Source of the DNA: Lachnospiraceae bacterium
GTDB lineage: Bacteria > Bacillota > Clostridia > Lachnospirales > Lachnospiraceae
Reading direction: 5' to 3'
Length of the DNA stretch: 5,566 bases
Assembly (NCBI GenBank): GCA_015057205.1
Contig: SVEW01000141.1
Coordinates: 1-5,566 of the forward strand
The stretch's first letter is position 1, and each line of letters starts with the position of its first letter. The notes under the pieces were generated by a model that worked only from the letters and a program-made list of their open reading frames with translations, had not been told where the DNA came from and searched no databases. Positions 5,448-5,566 of the stretch are shown in pieces. Made by a program: the position numbers and the translations under genes.

Positions 5448-5566
5448 ATAAATAAAATGCTTGGCCATCTGGCGCTTTTCTTCTTCCATATCTTTGGAAA
5501 AATCATCGAATATGGCGCAAGTGTCCATCCCGGCACGTTTTGCCGCCAAAAGTCCGTTAGGAATAT
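5424..5566 (-). CDS. HAD-family hydrolase, beta-phosphoglucomutase-like (C-terminal fragment)
   Basis: Only the last 46 residues and the TAG stop are present; the gene enters from the right edge, so its start and catalytic Asp motif are not visible. The peptide reads IPNGLLAAKRAGM, then DTCAIFDDFSKDMEEEKRQ, and ends in YSYEELLA. The NGLLAAKRAGM block fits the region just after motif IV of HAD subfamily IA phosphatases and mutases (EDSxxGxxAAxxAGM), and the ending resembles clostridial beta-phosphoglucomutase-like proteins. Such enzymes use an aspartyl-phosphate intermediate on small phosphorylated metabolites; the substrate cannot be inferred. The family call rests on a short segment. Its stop overlaps the ygiQ Shine-Dalgarno and lies 10 bases before the ygiQ start, so the two are very probably co-transcribed. 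Confidence 0.75.
   Translation of the reverse strand, partial: IPNGLLAAKRAGMDTCAIFDDFSKDMEEEKRQMAKHFIYSYEELLA

Noticed and set aside
5414..5450. Terminator or promoter between the HAD gene and ygiQ
   Set aside because: The inverted repeat has no following T-run and the gap is only 10 bases; no -35/-10 pair stands out and the spacing fits one transcript.
1..5566. CRISPR array, tRNA or rRNA gene, insertion sequence, attachment site
   Set aside because: No regularly spaced repeats, cloverleaf-like segments, transposase frames or flanking direct repeats were seen; nearly every base lies within a supported coding region.

Overview
The window is AT-rich and very compact. Every supported gene lies on the minus strand, so transcription runs from high to low coordinates. 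The protein sequences and gene order point to an anaerobic low-GC Firmicute, most likely Clostridia and probably Lachnospiraceae. The evidence is a Firmicutes-type RecU, a HisIE carrying an N-terminal HisA/HisF-like barrel, a clostridial-style YgiQ and a TIGR03960-type B12-binding radical SAM protein. The taxonomic call is inferred from remembered family resemblance, not from a search.

In transcription order the window holds: the C-terminus of a HAD-family hydrolase (cut by the right edge); a YgiQ/UPF0313 radical SAM protein; an RluA-family pseudouridine synthase; a histidine-phosphatase-family protein with a TTG start; a RecU Holliday junction resolvase; a HisIE-like three-domain fusion; and the first 45 codons of a TIGR03960-type radical SAM protein (cut by the left edge). 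Gaps are 10 to 14 bases or the genes overlap (83, 4 and 43 bases), so this looks like one operon segment with strong translational coupling. There is no gene-free stretch above 14 bases, and I see no promoter, terminator, RNA gene, mobile element or CRISPR array.

Functionally the segment mixes putative RNA modification (RluA, possibly the radical SAM enzymes), recombination and repair (RecU) and a stray histidine-pathway gene. The most unusual point is that gene. The reading frame is intact and all three domains are recognisable, but signature active-site residues are missing in each: two of the three Mg-binding aspartates of HisI, part of the acidic motif of HisE, and the catalytic and phosphate-binding signatures of the barrel. 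The HisI zinc ligands are kept. It may be a maintained pseudoenzyme rather than a working histidine biosynthesis enzyme. Other points of note are a small hairpin over the ygiQ ribosome binding site, the long ygiQ/rluA overlap, and a phosphatase C-terminus that appears to run on into recU.
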